From NCBI GenBank assembly GCA_942492965.1, contig OW818656.1, positions 248,001 to 312,000 on the forward strand: a DNA stretch of 64,000 nt, written 5' to 3'. Made by a program: the position numbers and the translations under genes. The notes under the pieces were generated by a model, which saw only the letters and a list, made by a program, of their open reading frames with translations, did not search any database and was not told the DNA's origin. Shown here piece by piece: positions 62,127 to 64,000 of this stretch; positions within the stretch are counted from its first letter, which is position 1; each line of letters starts with the position of its first letter. Origin of the DNA: Sphingosinicella sp942492965 (lineage in GTDB: Bacteria; Pseudomonadota; Alphaproteobacteria; Sphingomonadales; Sphingomonadaceae).

Positions 62127-62921
62127 ATGAATCCGACGATCTGGCAAAACCGCTTCAAGGACAAGCGCGCACTCGTCACAGGCGGCAGCCGCGGCATCGG
62201 TGCAGCAATCGCCCGCCGGCTTGGTACCGAGGGCGCGCTGGTCGCGATCAACTTCCGTACGCGCAGCCATGAGGCAGAGGCGGTCGCAACAGAAATTGTC
62301 GCTGCGGGCGGCCGCGCCTTCACGATCCAAGCCGACCTTGAAAAGACTGCTGAGATCGACGCGCTGTGGGATGCCTGGGACGAAACCAGCACGAAACTTG
62401 CCGGAGACAATCGGCTCGATGTTCTGGTCAACAATGCCGGCATCACGTCCGCAGCTCCGCTGACGGAAATCTTCGAACACGCGGTCGATCGCATCCTGGC
62501 CGTCAACACCAAGGCGCCCCTCTTCATGAGTGCGGCCGGCGCCAAGCGCATGCGACAGGGCGGGAGGATTGTGACCATCGGTTCGGGCGCAGCAAAGCAG
62601 CCGGGCGTCCTCAACGGAGCCTATGGCATGTCCAAGGGAGCGTTGCTTGCGATGACACGGTCACTCGCCGTCGAACTTGGCCAGCACGGTATCACCGCCA
62701 ATGTCGTGTCGCCCGGCTACACCCATACCGACATCACCGCGCACATGCTTTCCGTGCCGGAATTCGCCGAACGGGTGAAAAGCGTCACGGCCATGAAGCG
62801 CCTCGGCAGGCCGGAGGATATCGCCTCTGTTGTCTGCTTTCTAGCGTCGGACGAGGCCGAATGGATCACAGGCCAATGGATCGAGGCGACCGGCGGCTAC
62901 AAAATGATACCGCCGGTCTAG
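62127..62921 (+). CDS. SDR family oxidoreductase
   Basis: This 264-residue SDR has TGGSRGIG, NNAGITSAAP, YGMSKGALL and the C-terminal AEWITGQWIEATGGYKM, where the usual VDGG is altered to EATGG. NFRTRSHEAEAV after the second strand suggests NADPH preference. It ends the operon, two bases from the convergent crotonase. Confidence 0.9.
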   Translation: MNPTIWQNRFKDKRALVTGGSRGIGAAIARRLGTEGALVAINFRTRSHEAEAVATEIVAAGGRAFTIQADLEKTAEIDALWDAWDETSTKLAGDNRLDVLVNNAGITSAAPLTEIFEHAVDRILAVNTKAPLFMSAAGAKRMRQGGRIVTIGSGAAKQPGVLNGAYGMSKGALLAMTRSLAVELGQHGITANVVSPGYTHTDITAHMLSVPEFAERVKSVTAMKRLGRPEDIASVVCFLASDEAEWITGQWIEATGGYKMIPPV

Positions 62922-62923
62922 CT

Positions 62924-63724
62924 TCAGGCCCCGGTGAAATTCGCCTTTCGCTTTTCGAGGATGGAGCGCGCGCCTTCCTTGTGGTCTTCGGTGTGATGCA
63001 TGAGGCCTTGCGTCGCGGCGGCTAGCTCAAGCGCGGTATCGTAGCTGATCGCCTGCCCCTGCCGCAGCATCGCCTTGGTCGCGCGGAGTTGATAGGGTGG
63101 CTGCTCGGCGATTTCCCGGGCTAGCGAAAGCGCCTCGTCCATCAGCGCATCGGGCTCGACCACGCGCGAGACGAGACCCCATTCTGCGGCCTGTTCGGCC
63201 TTGATGACACGGCCCGTGTAGAATAGCTCGGCCGCCCTGCTCATGCCGATGATCCGGGGCAGAATCCAGGTGCCGCCATCGCCGGGTACGATGCCCACCT
63301 TGAGGAAGGTCACACCGAAGACTGCCTTACTCGACGCGAGGCGGATATCGGCAAGGCAGGCGAGATCGCAGCCCAGACCGATAGCCGGCCCGTTGATCGC
63401 GGCGATCAGCGGCACGTCGAGCATGTGCAGCGCGCGCAGGGCCTTGTGGATATTACCCCGATAACCTTCGCGCACCATGGCGGGATTGCCCGCGAAATTG
63501 CCCTCGCCGGCGAGCATCGCCTTGACGTTGCCTCCGGCCGAGAAAGCCCGGCCCTCACCGGTCAGGATCGCGGCCCGGATCGTCTTGTCGGCAGCCAGTT
63601 CCGCGCAGGCGGCGGCGACCGCTTCGCCGTCCCCTTCCTCGCCGAGCGCGTTCATAGCGTCGGGACGGTCGAGGGTAAGGATGGCAACGGCCCCCTCCTT
63701 CTCCAGCTTTATCACCTGGGTCAT
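62924..63724 (-). CDS. Enoyl-CoA hydratase family protein
   Basis: This protein of 266 residues is of the crotonase fold. It has GRAFSAGGNVKAMLAG and NGPAIGLGCDLACLADIRLA. The loop FLKVGIVPGDGGTWILPRIIG is of the type often seen in crotonases with aspartate in the active site. ATG at 63724 gives the normal family start; the open frame reaches further back as arginine-rich sequence. It is preceded by an MFS transporter gene, 37 bases upstream on the same strand. Confidence 0.9.
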   Translation of the reverse strand: MTQVIKLEKEGAVAILTLDRPDAMNALGEEGDGEAVAAACAELAADKTIRAAILTGEGRAFSAGGNVKAMLAGEGNFAGNPAMVREGYRGNIHKALRALHMLDVPLIAAINGPAIGLGCDLACLADIRLASSKAVFGVTFLKVGIVPGDGGTWILPRIIGMSRAAELFYTGRVIKAEQAAEWGLVSRVVEPDALMDEALSLAREIAEQPPYQLRATKAMLRQGQAISYDTALELAAATQGLMHHTEDHKEGARSILEKRKANFTGA

Positions 63725-63761
63725 CTGTGTGTCCTTTGCAGTCTTAGAAAGTTTTCGAACT

Positions 63762-64000
63762 TCACGGCGCCGCTTTGTGTCGCAACGCCTCGCCAACATC
63801 CCGCGGCAGGCGCGCGATGATGAACGCCGCGACAAGCGGGAACAAGGCGACAACCGAATAGCCGAGCACATAGGCGTCAGCAGTGCCCGCCCCGCCCGCG
63901 CCCGCGATCATCCCCCCGCCAAGCATGTAGCCGAGACCCAGCGTCAACTGCTGCGAAATGGCGAACAGCACAGAAGCATGTCCGATTTCCGGCCCCTCGA
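63762..64000 (-). CDS. MFS-type transporter, C-terminal end (cut by window edge)
   Basis: This is the last 78 codons of a membrane protein. Two hydrophobic segments are seen (VLFAISQQLTLGLGYMLGGG and AYVLGYSVVALFPLVAAFII), followed by the basic tail ARLPRDVGEALRHKAAP, as in the last helices of EmrB/DHA2-like MFS carriers. No start is in the window. It probably moves substrate or product of the pathway. Confidence 0.75.
   Translation of the reverse strand, partial: EGPEIGHASVLFAISQQLTLGLGYMLGGGMIAGAGGAGTADAYVLGYSVVALFPLVAAFIIARLPRDVGEALRHKAAP

Noticed and set aside
22486..64000. Complete steroid degradation cluster
   Set aside because: Side-chain-like enzymes are present, but no ketosteroid dehydrogenase, 9-hydroxylase, extradiol dioxygenase or ring hydrolase is seen, so the substrate cannot be called a steroid.
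1..64000. CRISPR array, insertion sequence or prophage
   Set aside because: No regularly spaced repeats, transposase, integrase or phage structural gene was found on either strand.

Overview
The window looks like a chromosomal segment of a GC-rich alphaproteobacterium, most likely a sphingomonad. This rests on gene order and protein style: recG next to divergent sdhE-mfd, a PopA/PleD-like c-di-GMP protein, paired cysteine desulfurases with a ferredoxin, and a catabolic cluster full of acyl-CoA dehydrogenases and SDRs. No 16S gene or other species marker is present, so the genus is not fixed.

Positions 1-21.9 kb are ordinary chromosome. In order: the start of an indolepyruvate ferredoxin oxidoreductase; a ferredoxin and two cysteine desulfurases in one ATGA-coupled operon; an alpha/beta hydrolase; ilvE; anmK; tyrS; a GFA-type zinc protein; a Sel1-repeat protein; recG; sdhE; mfd (broken by a +1 frameshift near 14523); a VOC protein; a DsbA-family protein; two c-di-GMP proteins (a degenerate PopA-like one and a GGDEF-EAL phosphodiesterase); moaA; nadK; and tRNA-Asn(GTT) with a good promoter.

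The tRNA is followed by a 613-base stretch with no intact gene. It holds a small broken gene and an AT-richer segment with a MarR-type palindrome. From 22.5 kb to the window end (64 kb) almost every gene is catabolic: two cytochromes P450, a CxxHxxC-type ferredoxin, two aldehyde dehydrogenases, five acyl-CoA dehydrogenases, six crotonases, seven SDRs plus a Gfo/Idh and a HIBADH-type dehydrogenase, a MaoC hydratase, two thiolase-fold proteins each with a DUF35 (Zn-ribbon/OB-fold) neighbour, a double CaiB/BaiF CoA-transferase, an ACAD10/11-type kinase with its dehydrogenase, a TauD-type dioxygenase, a nitronate-monooxygenase-like flavoprotein, two MFS transporters and three regulators (one MarR, two LysR).

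Read together, the second part encodes oxidation of a hydrophobic, probably branched or alicyclic (terpenoid- or steroid-like) compound. P450s or the dioxygenase would hydroxylate it, aldehyde dehydrogenases would form the acid, the CoA-transferase would make the thioester, and paired acyl-CoA dehydrogenases, hydratases, SDRs and thiolase/aldolase pairs would shorten the chain. A kinase-dehydrogenase pair like LvaA/LvaC could deal with a 4-hydroxyacyl-CoA intermediate. No ring-cleavage dioxygenase, ketosteroid dehydrogenase, acyl-CoA ligase or ferredoxin reductase is in the window, so the substrate is not identified. The cluster continues past the right edge.
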